In this document: one piece after another, positions 25,206 to 33,756 of the stretch
Numbering within the stretch: position 1 is the stretch's first letter
Layout of the letters: each line of letters begins with the position of its first letter
Origin: an uncultured Bacteroidota bacterium
Lineage (GTDB): Bacteria > Bacteroidota > Bacteroidia > Flavobacteriales > Flavobacteriaceae
Length of the DNA: 45,070 bases
Reading direction: 5' to 3'
NCBI GenBank assembly: GCA_902608795.1
Contig: CACLPI010000009.1
Span: 1 to 45,070, forward strand
Made by a program: the position numbers and the translations under genes
Notes under the pieces: generated by a model
The model's input: only the letters and a program-made list of their open reading frames with translations
The model's database searches: none
What the model was told of the DNA's origin: nothing

Positions 25206-26268
25206 TATAAAAAAGATATACTGATAAAATTCCAAATAAAATATTTGGAAGCCATACAGCAATTAAAGGAGATAAATCAGATTGTTGTGCTAGGACACCA
25301 AAAATTTTATCAAAAAATACATAAATCATTGCAACACATATTCCAAAAGCTAAATTAACCCCCGTACCTCCTCTTCTTTTTTCAGCAGAGACTGAAAATC
25401 CTATTAACGTTAAAATAAAAATCGAAAATGGGATACTCCATTTTTTATATTTCACAACTAGGTATCTGTCAATATTTGTTGAACCTCTGCTTTTTTCTGT
25501 CTCTATAAAATTGATAAGCTCATCATAATTAAGTGATTCAGCAACATAATTTAATGGAGTTAAATCACTAACATCAAAAGAAAAGATTGTATCAAAAGTC
25601 CTTCTATTTTGTAAAATGTCAATTGAGTCAGTAACTGTTCGTTTACTGTAGTTATTTAAGCGAAACTTCTTTATATCAGTAATATATCTAATACTGGTTG
25701 AACTAATTTTAAAATTCAACTTTTCACCTCTAAAGTTTTCTAAGGTGAAATTAGTTCCAACATTATTATTTTGATTAAACTGAGTTAAAAAAATATATTC
25801 ATTTTCATTTATCTTTCTAAAAATATTTTTATTATCAACAGCTTTCCTATTTCCTTTTAAATACTTGTAGGAAAAGTCATTATATTTTTTTGTTGATTCA
25901 GGAACAACAAACATCCCTGTTAATAGTGAAAAAACAGCAATAATTAATGATCCTAACATGTAGGGCTGAAGAATTCTTCTTACGGAAACACCTGAAGAAT
26001 ACAAAGCAATAATCTCAGAATTTGAAGATAATTTTGATGTGAACCAAGTTATAGCAAGAAATAAAAACAGAGGAAGTAAGCTGGAAGAAAAATAAATACT
26101 GAAATTATAGTAATGATCAAGAATTTCGTTAACTGGAACCTGCTTAGCTAACAGCTTATCAATATTATCAGCCAGGTTTACAACTATTGCTATTGGAACA
26201 AACAATGCTTGAATTAACACATAGGTTAATAAAAACTTTTTTAATATGTAACTATCAATTTTATTCAA
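25192..26268 (-). CDS. LptF/LptG family lipopolysaccharide export permease
   Basis: A 358-residue YjgP/YjgQ-type permease. There are three membrane segments at each end (about 12-32, 55-80, 98-120 and 268-288, 300-318, 335-353) around a periplasmic beta-jellyroll domain. The 'SEIIALYSSGVSVRRILQP' loop after the second segment is the coupling region that contacts the ATPase LptB. It moves LPS from the inner membrane to the Lpt bridge. The start is TTG, immediately after the tgt stop, fixed by the conserved 'IDSYILKKFL'. LptF versus LptG is not decided. Confidence 0.9.
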   Translation of the reverse strand: MNKIDSYILKKFLLTYVLIQALFVPIAIVVNLADNIDKLLAKQVPVNEILDHYYNFSIYFSSSLLPLFLFLAITWFTSKLSSNSEIIALYSSGVSVRRILQPYMLGSLIIAVFSLLTGMFVVPESTKKYNDFSYKYLKGNRKAVDNKNIFRKINENEYIFLTQFNQNNNVGTNFTLENFRGEKLNFKISSTSIRYITDIKKFRLNNYSKRTVTDSIDILQNRRTFDTIFSFDVSDLTPLNYVAESLNYDELINFIETEKSRGSTNIDRYLVVKYKKWSIPFSIFILTLIGFSVSAEKRRGGTGVNLAFGICVAMIYVFFDKIFGVLAQQSDLSPLIAVWLPNILFGILSVYLFYNAKK

Positions 26269-27405
26269 TTATAATCTGTTGTTTAATTTTTTTACCATTT
26301 TATCTTTCCAATTTAAAAAATCTCCTTCAATTATTTTTTTTCTTGCTTCACTCATTAAAAAACAATAGAAACCCAAATTATGTATTGACGCAATTTGTCT
26401 TCCCAACATTTCATTTACCGAAAATAAATGTCTCAAATAAGATTTTGAATATGTTTTATCAACCCATGTTTTACCATTATCATCCAATAATGAATAATCA
26501 AACTCCCATTTCTTATTCTTTATATTTATTATGCCTTCAGAAGTAAACAACATACCATTTCTTCCATTCCTTGATGGCATTACACAGTCAAACATATCGA
26601 TTCCTAAAGCAATATTCTCAAGTAAATTAACTGGAGTTCCTACACCCATTAAATACCTTGGTTTATCTTCAGGTAGAATATCACAAACAACAGAACTCAT
26701 TTCATACATTTCATCATGTGGTTCTCCAACAGAGAGACCGCCAATCGCATTTCCAAAGCAATTTTTTGATGAAATATAATCAGCTGAAGTTTTTCTTAAT
26801 TCCTTATATGTACTTCCTTGAACAATCGGGAAAAACATTTGTTTGTAGTTATATTTGTTAGGAGTGTTATTAAACCTACTTATACACCTATCAAGCCACC
26901 TATGGGTAAGATTCATAGAGTTTTTTGCATAACTATAATCACATGGATATGGAGGGCATTCATCAAAAGCCATTATTATATCAGCTCCAATAGATTTTTG
27001 AATATCAATTGCTTCTTCAGGTGAAAAAAAATGTTTACTTCCGTCAATATGACTTTTAAACTGAACACCTTCCTCTGTTATCTTCCTGTTTGAAGCTAAA
27101 GAATATACCTGATAACCTCCAGAATCTGTTAAAATGTTTTTTTTCCAATTTATAAATTTATGTATACCCCCTGCTTTTTCAATAATTTCAATACCAGGTC
27201 TTAAATAAAGATGATATGTATTACCTAATATGATATCAGCTTTTATCTCATCTTCAAGCTCTTTTTGGTGAACTCCTTTAACCGTTCCTTGTGTACCAAC
27301 AGGCATAAAAACAGGTGTATTAATTTCACCATGAATGGTTTTGATTTTACAGGCTCTTGCTTTTGTTAAACTATCCTTATGTTCTAATTCAAAAGTCGGA
27401 TTCAT
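26269..27405 (-). CDS. tgt: tRNA-guanine(34) transglycosylase
   Basis: Tgt exchanges guanine 34 for preQ1 in tRNAs with GUN anticodons, leading to queuosine. The 378 residues include TDSGGYQVYSL at 93-103, 'AFDECPPYP' near 146-154, 'IGGLSVGEP', and FDCVMPSRNGRNG at 272-284 with the nucleophile Asp273. The zinc-binding region is odd: where E. coli has three cysteines before 'YSRAYLHHL', this protein has DDNGKTWVDKTYSKSYLRHL with none, although the fourth ligand, His342 in SIHNL, is kept. I recall the same loss in other Flavobacteriia. A promoter element ends seven bases before the ATG. Confidence 0.95.
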   Translation of the reverse strand: MNPTFELEHKDSLTKARACKIKTIHGEINTPVFMPVGTQGTVKGVHQKELEDEIKADIILGNTYHLYLRPGIEIIEKAGGIHKFINWKKNILTDSGGYQVYSLASNRKITEEGVQFKSHIDGSKHFFSPEEAIDIQKSIGADIIMAFDECPPYPCDYSYAKNSMNLTHRWLDRCISRFNNTPNKYNYKQMFFPIVQGSTYKELRKTSADYISSKNCFGNAIGGLSVGEPHDEMYEMSSVVCDILPEDKPRYLMGVGTPVNLLENIALGIDMFDCVMPSRNGRNGMLFTSEGIINIKNKKWEFDYSLLDDNGKTWVDKTYSKSYLRHLFSVNEMLGRQIASIHNLGFYCFLMSEARKKIIEGDFLNWKDKMVKKLNNRL

Positions 27406-27412
27406 ATATTGA

Positions 27413-27420
27413 CAAATATA
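27413..27420 (-). promoter_or_regulatory. tgt promoter -7 element, close to the start codon
   Basis: On the minus strand this is TATATTTG, a perfect TAnnTTTG, seven bases before the tgt ATG. Transcription probably starts at the first base of the gene. It should drive tgt, the LptF/G gene and the EamA gene. Confidence 0.5.
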
Positions 27421-27541
27421 ATTAAGTTAGTCTCACAAAAGATTCATGTTACTAAAAAAGTCTAATTGTTAATAAATGCATATTAAATAATTTTATTAAT
27501 GAAACACATTAAATTAAATTGCCAACTCATAGATATTCACA

Positions 27542-28387
27542 ATGTCTGACATAAAAACTCTTGAAAAAATAGCTGTTCAAACCAGAAGAGATATTCTTAG
27601 AATGGTTCATAAAGTTAACTCTGGTCATCCTGGTGGCTCTCTTGGTTGCACAGAGTTTATGGTTACTCTATTCAATTCTGAAATGAAAAGAAATAAAAAC
27701 TTTTCTATGGATGGTATTGATGAAGATATATTTTTTTTGAGTAACGGTCATATATCTCCAGTATTTTACAGTGTTTTAGCTAGATGTGGATACTTTGATG
27801 TAAATGAACTTAACACATTTAGATTAATTAATTCAAGACTTCAAGGGCATCCTACAACACACGAAGGTCTTCCAGGAGTGAGAATTGCCTCAGGTTCATT
27901 AGGTCAAGGTTTGTCAGTAGCAATTGGTGCTGCATTATCAAAAAAATTAAATCATGATAATAATTTGGTTTATTGCCTGATGGGCGATGGCGAATTACAA
28001 GAAGGGCAAAACTGGGAAGCTATAATGTTTGCATCTTCCAATAAGGTTGATAATATTATTGCCACTGTTGATTTAAACGGACAACAAATTGATGGTTCTA
28101 CAAATGATGTATTAAACTTAGGAGATATCAAAAATAAGTTTACCGCTTTTGGCTGGGAAGTAATTGAATGTGTTGATGGAAATAATATTTGTGAAATTAA
28201 GGACAAACTAGAATCAGCTAAAATGAAATGTTTTAATGGCAAACCCATATGTATTTTGTTAAAGACAGTTATGGGTAATGGAGTTGATTTCATGATGCAT
28301 ACTCATGAATGGCATGGAAAAGCTCCAAATGATGAACAATTGAAAATAGGTCTAAGTCAAAATGAGGAAACACTTGGCGACTACTAA
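27542..28387 (+). CDS. Transketolase, N-terminal subunit
   Basis: A 281-residue thiamine-diphosphate enzyme subunit. 'MVHKVNSGHPGGSLGCTEFM' near 22-41 and the cofactor motif GDGELQEGQNWEA followed by DLNGQQIDG mark the pyrimidine/diphosphate-binding half. It is followed after one base by the C-terminal subunit, so the enzyme is split into two chains, as in many Bacteroidota and Archaea. Together they shuttle two-carbon units in the non-oxidative pentose phosphate pathway. The 136 bases upstream show no clear promoter. High confidence. Confidence 0.95.
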   Translation: MSDIKTLEKIAVQTRRDILRMVHKVNSGHPGGSLGCTEFMVTLFNSEMKRNKNFSMDGIDEDIFFLSNGHISPVFYSVLARCGYFDVNELNTFRLINSRLQGHPTTHEGLPGVRIASGSLGQGLSVAIGAALSKKLNHDNNLVYCLMGDGELQEGQNWEAIMFASSNKVDNIIATVDLNGQQIDGSTNDVLNLGDIKNKFTAFGWEVIECVDGNNICEIKDKLESAKMKCFNGKPICILLKTVMGNGVDFMMHTHEWHGKAPNDEQLKIGLSQNEETLGDY

Positions 28388-28388
28388 T

Positions 28389-29348
28389 ATGAAAGAGTAC
28401 ACTTACATAGAAAAAAAAGATACAAGAAGTGGTTTTGGCGATGGTCTTACTGAACTAGGGCAAAAAAATAAAAATGTAGTGGCTTTATGTGCTGACTTGA
28501 CCGGTTCTCTTAAAATGAATGAGTTCAAAAATAATCATCCCGATAGGTTTTTTCAGGTAGGGATAGCTGAAGCTAATATGATGGGCATAGCCGCAGGTCT
28601 AACAATTGGTGGAAAAATTCCTTTCACAGGAACTTTTGCTAATTTTTCAACTGGAAGAGTTTATGACCAGATAAGGCAATCAATAGCATATTCTAGTAAA
28701 AATGTAAAAATTTGTGCATCACATGCTGGAATAACTCTAGGTGAAGATGGTGCAACACATCAAATTCTTGAAGATATAGGTATGATGAAAATGCTTCCAG
28801 GCATGACCGTAATAAATACATGTGATTACAACCAAACAAAAGCTGCTACAATTGCTATTGCTGATCATAAAGGACCAGTTTATTTAAGGTTTGGTAGACC
28901 AAAAGTTCCTGTTTTTACCGATTCAACTCAAAAGTTTGAAATAGGAAAAGGAATTAAATTGATCGACGGATCAGATGTAACTATAGCTGCAACAGGTCAT
29001 CTTGTTTGGGAATCTTTAGAAGCTGCTAAAATTTTAAATAAATACGGAATTGATGTTGAAGTAATTAATATTCACACTATTAAACCTTTAGACGAAACAA
29101 TAATCCTAGAATCAGTTGAAAAAACCAGATGTATTGTTTCAGCTGAAGAACACAATTTTCTTGGTGGTCTAGGAGAAAGTATTTCTAGAGTATTATCAAA
29201 AAATTTTCCCTTACCCCAAGAATTTGTTGCTACAAAAGATACTTTTGGTGAGTCTGGAACACCAGCTCAATTAATGGAGAAATATGGATTGAACGCTAGT
29301 TCAATTGTAGAAAAGGCTAAAAAAGTTATTTCTAGGAAAGAGTCTTAG
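28389..29348 (+). CDS. Transketolase, C-terminal subunit
   Basis: The 319-residue partner of the preceding gene. ATG 28389 is chosen because the conserved 'TRSGFGDGLTELGQKNKNVV' follows at once; an earlier ATG at 28362 lies inside the upstream gene. 'RFFQVGIAEANMMGIAAGL' (about 60-78) carries the glutamate that activates the thiamine ring, and 'HAGITLGEDGATHQ' the substrate loop. The last four bases overlap the convergent FKBP lipoprotein gene. High confidence. Confidence 0.95.
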   Translation: MKEYTYIEKKDTRSGFGDGLTELGQKNKNVVALCADLTGSLKMNEFKNNHPDRFFQVGIAEANMMGIAAGLTIGGKIPFTGTFANFSTGRVYDQIRQSIAYSSKNVKICASHAGITLGEDGATHQILEDIGMMKMLPGMTVINTCDYNQTKAATIAIADHKGPVYLRFGRPKVPVFTDSTQKFEIGKGIKLIDGSDVTIAATGHLVWESLEAAKILNKYGIDVEVINIHTIKPLDETIILESVEKTRCIVSAEEHNFLGGLGESISRVLSKNFPLPQEFVATKDTFGESGTPAQLMEKYGLNASSIVEKAKKVISRKES

Positions 29349-30319
29349 TCGTCCCTTGATGCTGTATCATCTGGATCTAGATAGTTGGGAATTCCATCTC
29401 CGTCTGTGTCATCATTTGTTGGGTCTCCATCTCCAATGTCATTTGTTGGGTCTCCATCTCCATCTCTATCAACTGTTAAATCAGAGTCGGGTTCTAAATC
29501 CTCGTCAATTGTCAAAGTTCCATCATTATCATCATCAGAATCAACAAAATCAGCAAAAGTGTCATCATCAGAGTTATCATTAGTAAGATCATAATCTCCA
29601 TTAATATCCTCTAAATTAGACGGTACATTATCAAAATCGTGATCATTTACTTCTGATTGAAATACTTTGAACTTAAAAATTAAATTAGAGTATACAGGAA
29701 CAGATCCTGCGGCAGCAGAATAATATCCCAACCCTGAAGGCAAAAACATTATACCAATTCCAGGATTATTATATGTTACAGTTCCATCAGAATTTATGTC
29801 AAAATTCTCAGCGTTGTTAAACTCAGGTAAAACCCTTCCCCAACCAGCAATAGTTGACGTTAAATCAAAATCAACAGGTGTTATAGAACTGTCAAAAATA
29901 GTGTCATCCATTAAACTTCCTTCATATGATACCCTGACTTTATCGGAAAAATTAGGTGAATTATCTGAACCACCTTGATTGATTTTTAAAATATAATATT
30001 CATATTCAACATCGAAATACGTGGTTGTTAATGTTTCAACTAAATCTATAAGTAATGTGTTTTGGTTTGGATCAGGAAGTTCTCCATCTTCTGGTAATGT
30101 ATTAATTTCAATGTCATTAAAAGAAATTATTGAATTATTTGTCAATAGGGACTCGTCAACATAATGTGACTGAAAAAAACTAACTAGAGAGTCATTGTCA
30201 ATAACCTGCTGTTCAGTTCTATCGGCTTCTGGAATTTCTACAATATCATTATCATCATCACCACATGAAAGAATAATAATTAATAATACAATTAATGTGA
30301 TATATGTTTTTAGATTCAT
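29345..30319 (-). CDS. FKBP-type peptidyl-prolyl isomerase lipoprotein with calcium-binding repeats
   Basis: A 324-residue lipoprotein. Residues 1-19 form a signal peptide ending in the lipobox ILSC, followed by GDDDND, the acidic tag that sends Flavobacteriia lipoproteins to the surface. Residues about 100-225 are an FKBP domain (VRVSYEGSLMDDTIFDSS, 'STIAGWGRVLPEF', 'FLPSGLGYYSAA', 'LIFKFKVF'). The C-terminal 90 residues are Asp-rich DxDxDG repeats of thrombospondin type-3 kind (DVDSDDDNDG-like, DGDGDPTND twice), expected to bind calcium. A 22-bp DNA direct repeat underlies two of them. A TATTTTTG promoter lies 21 bases upstream. It may fold exported proteins. Confidence 0.85.
   Translation of the reverse strand: MNLKTYITLIVLLIIILSCGDDDNDIVEIPEADRTEQQVIDNDSLVSFFQSHYVDESLLTNNSIISFNDIEINTLPEDGELPDPNQNTLLIDLVETLTTTYFDVEYEYYILKINQGGSDNSPNFSDKVRVSYEGSLMDDTIFDSSITPVDFDLTSTIAGWGRVLPEFNNAENFDINSDGTVTYNNPGIGIMFLPSGLGYYSAAAGSVPVYSNLIFKFKVFQSEVNDHDFDNVPSNLEDINGDYDLTNDNSDDDTFADFVDSDDDNDGTLTIDEDLEPDSDLTVDRDGDGDPTNDIGDGDPTNDDTDGDGIPNYLDPDDTASRDD
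29413..29461 (-). repeat. Tandem DNA repeat coding for DPTND calcium motifs
   Basis: Two identical 22-base copies (29413-29434 and 29440-29461) with a 27-base period lie in the FKBP lipoprotein gene. They code for consecutive GDGDPTND units. Copy number could change by slippage without breaking the frame, since 27 is a multiple of three. Confidence 0.7.
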
Positions 30320-30340
30320 AGATTAATATAACTTTGTCAG

Positions 30341-30348
30341 CAAAAATA
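30341..30348 (-). promoter_or_regulatory. Promoter -7 element of the FKBP lipoprotein gene
   Basis: On the minus strand this reads TATTTTTG, matching TAnnTTTG, 21 bases before the ATG at 30319. The leader would be about 14 bases long. Confidence 0.4.
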
Positions 30349-30388
30349 CAATTATAAAGGATAAATTTAATTTATTTAACAATCTTTT

Positions 30389-30886
30389 ATGGACAAGAAA
30401 AAAATTTTAGACTATGAGTCTATCACAAAAAAAATACGAAGAATTTCTCTTCAGATAATTGAATCGTATATCGATCAAGATGAAATTATAATTGCTGGAA
30501 TAGATTTAAATGGATTCATTATTGCAAAAGAAATATCTAAGGAAATAAGTAAAATTTCTGATATCCATATTAAATTATGCAAAGTAAAGATTGATAAAAA
30601 AAAGCCTCTAAATGATGTGTCAATATCACTAAATCCTCAAGATTACCAAAATAAATCTGTAGTTGTAATTGACGATGTATTGAACTCTGGAGCCACATTA
30701 ATGTATACAGTTAAAAACTTTTTAAATACTAAAATAAAAGTCTTAAAAACAGCTGTTTTAGTAGATAGAAACCATAAAAAATATCCAATCAAAGTAGATT
30801 TTAAAGGATTATCACTATCAACTTCAATTCAAAGTAAAGTTGAGGTAGTTATAGATGAAAAAAAAATTGAAGCCTTCTTAGTCTAG
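30389..30886 (+). CDS. PyrR-like phosphoribosyltransferase
   Basis: A 165-residue type I phosphoribosyltransferase. The PRPP-binding signature is VVVIDDVLNSGATLMYT at about 91-107, and 'LVDRNHKKYPIKVDFKGLSLST' follows, which closely resembles the PyrR family. PyrR regulates pyrimidine genes and has uracil phosphoribosyltransferase activity, but whether this copy binds RNA is not evident, and no pyr genes are nearby. Its 3' end overlaps aroK by nine bases on the other strand, an arrangement I recall from other Flavobacteriia. Confidence 0.85.
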   Translation: MDKKKILDYESITKKIRRISLQIIESYIDQDEIIIAGIDLNGFIIAKEISKEISKISDIHIKLCKVKIDKKKPLNDVSISLNPQDYQNKSVVVIDDVLNSGATLMYTVKNFLNTKIKVLKTAVLVDRNHKKYPIKVDFKGLSLSTSIQSKVEVVIDEKKIEAFLV

Positions 30887-31396
30887 ATTTGAAATTATAA
30901 GATTACAAATAGCATCAATATCCTTTTTGTAGCAATCAATAGTAACATTTGCCTTATTGTAAAAAAACTCTCGCTCAAATAGATGTTTTGACACGAATTC
31001 AATCATTTTTTTTTCAGATTTAATGGCTGAAATAAGAGGTCTATTATTATTGTTTTTGTAGAGTCTTTTAGAAAGTTCAACATTATTGTTCTTTAAATAA
31101 ATTGAGATATTATTAGCTGAATTAATGTGTGTTAAATTATAATTATAACATGGTGTGCCGCCTCCAAGAGAAAGAACAATACTATTGTTTTCAGAAAGAC
31201 ATTTAATTAAATACTTAGTTTCTATCTTTCTGAAATATATATCACCTAAATCATCAAATATGTTAGAAATAGAACATCCTTCGTTTGTTTCTATATATTG
31301 ATCTAAATCAATGAATTTATAGTCAATTTTTTTAGCTAAATTAGAGCCTATTAAAGATTTTCCAGACCCCATATATCCGATTAAAACTATATTCAT
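30878..31396 (-). CDS. aroK: Shikimate kinase
   Basis: Phosphorylates shikimate on the way to chorismate and aromatic amino acids. ATG 31396 is preferred over the ATG at 31435 because MNIVLIGYMGSGKS then begins the protein as in the family; length is 172 residues. Walker A GYMGSGKS lies at 7-14, the shikimate-binding 'DLD' and 'FRKIE' follow, and LSLGGGTPC is the substrate loop. 'NNNNRPLI' corresponds to the lid. High confidence. Confidence 0.94.
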   Translation of the reverse strand: MNIVLIGYMGSGKSLIGSNLAKKIDYKFIDLDQYIETNEGCSISNIFDDLGDIYFRKIETKYLIKCLSENNSIVLSLGGGTPCYNYNLTHINSANNISIYLKNNNVELSKRLYKNNNNRPLISAIKSEKKMIEFVSKHLFEREFFYNKANVTIDCYKKDIDAICNLIISNLD

Positions 31397-31415
31397 TAAT
31401 TCTTTCTTAAAAGCA

Positions 31416-31445
31416 TTGTAATATAAATTAAACATTTTATATTTG
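31416..31445 (+). promoter_or_regulatory. tRNA-Lys promoter
   Basis: TTG at 31416-31418, a 19-base spacer and TATATTTG at 31438-31445 form the best match in the window to the Bacteroidota promoter (TTG, N19, TAnnTTTG). The tRNA begins 22 bases after the element. Confidence 0.6.
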
Positions 31446-31467
31446 CAGCCTTAAAGTAATTAAATTT

Positions 31468-31540
31468 GACCTGGTAGCTCAGTTGGTAGAGCATCTCCCT
31501 TTTAAGGAGAGGGTCCTGGGTTCGAGCCCCAGCCAGGTCA
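31468..31540 (+). tRNA. tRNA-Lys (anticodon UUU)
   Basis: A full cloverleaf of 73 bases: acceptor GACCTGG pairs with CCAGGTC, D arm GCTC/GAGC with AGTTGGTA loop, anticodon stem TCTCC/GGAGA with loop CTTTTAA (anticodon TTT), variable loop, and T arm CTGGG/CCCAG with TTCGAGC. The discriminator base is A; CCA is not encoded. A run of seven T residues follows at 31542-31548 and may end transcription. Confidence 0.97.
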
Positions 31541-31579
31541 CTTTTTTTATCCATCTTCTATCGATACTTTAACATCTAC

Positions 31580-31606
31580 TTAAATTCAATAACAGATTGA
31601 ACTTAA
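31580..31606. promoter_or_regulatory. Inverted repeat upstream of the heme receptor, shared with hemA
   Basis: Arms TTAAATTCAAT (31580-31590) and ATTGAACTTAA (31596-31606) match in 10 of 11 pairs around a 5-base centre; the core TTCAAT/ATTGAA is perfect. The word AACAGATTGAACT (31591-31603) recurs exactly upstream of hemA at 41137-41149. A site for a heme or iron regulator is plausible. Confidence 0.4.
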
Positions 31607-31678
31607 TTCTATATAAATGAACTTTATTCGTTGTTTTTAATTAAATTATGCTAGTTATATTTATCTAAAATTTTAATT

Positions 31679-33751
31679 TTGATCAAAAAATCGATTATTT
31701 ATTTTATTTTAATTTTTTGCTCAAAATTTACAATGGGTCAACCAACCAACTCCAAATTTGACTCCACCAAAAATAATCTTGACGAAATTATTATAACTGC
31801 TACAAAAACAGAAAGAATTCTTTCATCTCTTCCTCTAAATGTCTCTATCATAAAAAAAAGTGATATAGAAAAAACAAATGCAACCAGGTTGTCTGACGTT
31901 ATTAACGAAGAGCTAGGGTTAATAACTGTTTCTGATTTTGGCGGCGGCGAAGGAATCCAGATGCAAGGACTTGACTCAGAATATACTTTAGTCCTTATTG
32001 ACAATCAACCTCTGATAGGTAGATCAGCTGGTACTTTAGACTTAAATAGAATTTCTGTTGGAAATATAAAGCAAATAGAAATTGTTCGCGGACCATCATC
32101 CAGTCTTTATGGAAATAATGCATTTGCTGGTGTTATAAATATTATTACGGAAGAACCAAAAACTGGGTTAAAAGGTAATTTGATATCCTCTTACGAGACA
32201 CATAATACTTTTGATAATAATATCCTTTTTAGCTACAAAAAGAATAATTTTTATAGCTCATTTTTTTTCAATAATTATTCCAGTGATGGGTATGATTTAA
32301 TTGAAGATGATGGATTAAATACGGTAAATAAATTCAAAACAAACACTTTTCAAATTAAGCTAGGACATAATTTAGGTGAAAATTTAAAAATTAAAATTAA
32401 TGCCAGATACTATACTCAACTAATTGATAACATAGCCCCCAACTCATTAACTGGAGAAACTTTTTCATCTGAGGATAATATAAATTTTACAATAAGTCAC
32501 AAATCAGAGAAAATCAGAACTGATTTTGAAGTATATTTTACATCTTATTTTGGGGATGAATTTTTAGATGATGAACAAGGTAATAGATTCAGTGAAAGTT
32601 TTTATGATCAGATATTTTTAAAACCCGAAATTAAGACAGTTTATAAGATTAGTAATAAAAAAGAATTTGTCTTTGGTTTGGGTAATGAATATGAAACTTT
32701 AAACAGAACATATTTTGAAATCGAACCAAAACAAAATTCACCATTTATTTATTTTCAATACGATTATAATCCGAATGAAAAGATTAACTTAATGTTAGGT
32801 GGAAGATTTGACAAGTACAAAGAATATAAATCACAGTTAAGTCCAAAATTCTCAGGTATTTACAAAATACAAAATAACGAATCTATAAAGATTTCCACAG
32901 GTTATGGTTATAAAACACCTGACTTTAGACAACTATATTTCAATTTCTCCAATTCAACTGTTGGCTACACCGTAATTGGCTATAACGTAGTTGAAGATGT
33001 CTTAAATCAACTGATTGATGAGGGTCAAATTGCAAATATTATTGTTCCTATTGATGAATTTGAAGACCCACTAAGTCCAGAAAGTTCTTTTGGAGTAAAT
33101 ATTGGATATGACAGAGATATAGATGAAAAAATTAGTTTATCCGCCAATCTTTTTAGTAATTCAGCCAAAAACCTAATTGATTATCGTGTAATCGCAAATA
33201 AAACAAACGGTCAAAATGTATTTTCATACTATAATGTAAATAATGTTTCAACTTTTGGTTTTGATATTAATACAAAATATAAAGCTGATAACTATTTTAG
33301 CTTTTCTATTGGATATCAGCTATTATATGCATACGACTTAGACGCTAGAAAAGCATTTGAAAATGGTGAAGTATATGCAAGATTAACACCTACATCTCCT
33401 GCTTTCAGACTGAATAAAAAAGACTATTTTGGTTTATATAACAGATCAAGACACATGGGTGTAATTAAGATTAATTACAATAATCTTGACAAAAATTTCA
33501 GTGCAAACCTTAGATTTAAATACAGAAGCAAATATGGTTTGTATGATAGTAATTCGAATAACTATTTAGATAAATATGACAAGTTTGTAAATGGACATCT
33601 TACTGCAAATGTAAATATAAATAAGATTATAAATTCGAAATTAACTTTGTCGGCCGGAATAGAAAATATTTTTAATTATTTAGATTCAGAAAATATTTCA
33701 AATTTAAGTGGAAGAATTTACTTTTGCCGAGTTGGTTATAATATAAATTAA
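31679..33751 (+). CDS. TonB-dependent receptor, probable heme receptor
   Basis: A 690-residue outer-membrane receptor. Residues 1-20 look like a signal peptide (KKSIIYFILIFCSKF, then MGQ). The plug domain spans about 30-160 ('DEIIITATKTERILSSLPLNVSII', 'GLDSEYTLVLIDNQPL', 'EIVRGPSSSLYGNNAFAGVINIIT'), and the rest is a 22-strand barrel with alternating hydrophobic residues. The start is TTG 31679, the only common start codon upstream of the signal peptide. It is followed after five bases by an HmuY gene, so heme or a heme-protein complex is the likely substrate, as for HmuR-HmuY. Energy comes from TonB-ExbBD, absent from this window. Confidence 0.9.
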   Translation: MIKKSIIYFILIFCSKFTMGQPTNSKFDSTKNNLDEIIITATKTERILSSLPLNVSIIKKSDIEKTNATRLSDVINEELGLITVSDFGGGEGIQMQGLDSEYTLVLIDNQPLIGRSAGTLDLNRISVGNIKQIEIVRGPSSSLYGNNAFAGVINIITEEPKTGLKGNLISSYETHNTFDNNILFSYKKNNFYSSFFFNNYSSDGYDLIEDDGLNTVNKFKTNTFQIKLGHNLGENLKIKINARYYTQLIDNIAPNSLTGETFSSEDNINFTISHKSEKIRTDFEVYFTSYFGDEFLDDEQGNRFSESFYDQIFLKPEIKTVYKISNKKEFVFGLGNEYETLNRTYFEIEPKQNSPFIYFQYDYNPNEKINLMLGGRFDKYKEYKSQLSPKFSGIYKIQNNESIKISTGYGYKTPDFRQLYFNFSNSTVGYTVIGYNVVEDVLNQLIDEGQIANIIVPIDEFEDPLSPESSFGVNIGYDRDIDEKISLSANLFSNSAKNLIDYRVIANKTNGQNVFSYYNVNNVSTFGFDINTKYKADNYFSFSIGYQLLYAYDLDARKAFENGEVYARLTPTSPAFRLNKKDYFGLYNRSRHMGVIKINYNNLDKNFSANLRFKYRSKYGLYDSNSNNYLDKYDKFVNGHLTANVNINKIINSKLTLSAGIENIFNYLDSENISNLSGRIYFCRVGYNIN

Positions 33752-33756
33752 CAATT

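Noticed and set aside
24315-25262. Longer EamA protein starting at 25262.
   Set aside because: It would overlap the LptF/G gene by 71 bases and add a tail unlike the family; ATG 25205 fits better.
29356-29594. Open frames with SPSP- or LHLH-like repeats opposite the FKBP lipoprotein gene.
   Set aside because: They arise from the antisense reading of the Asp-rich tandem repeats.
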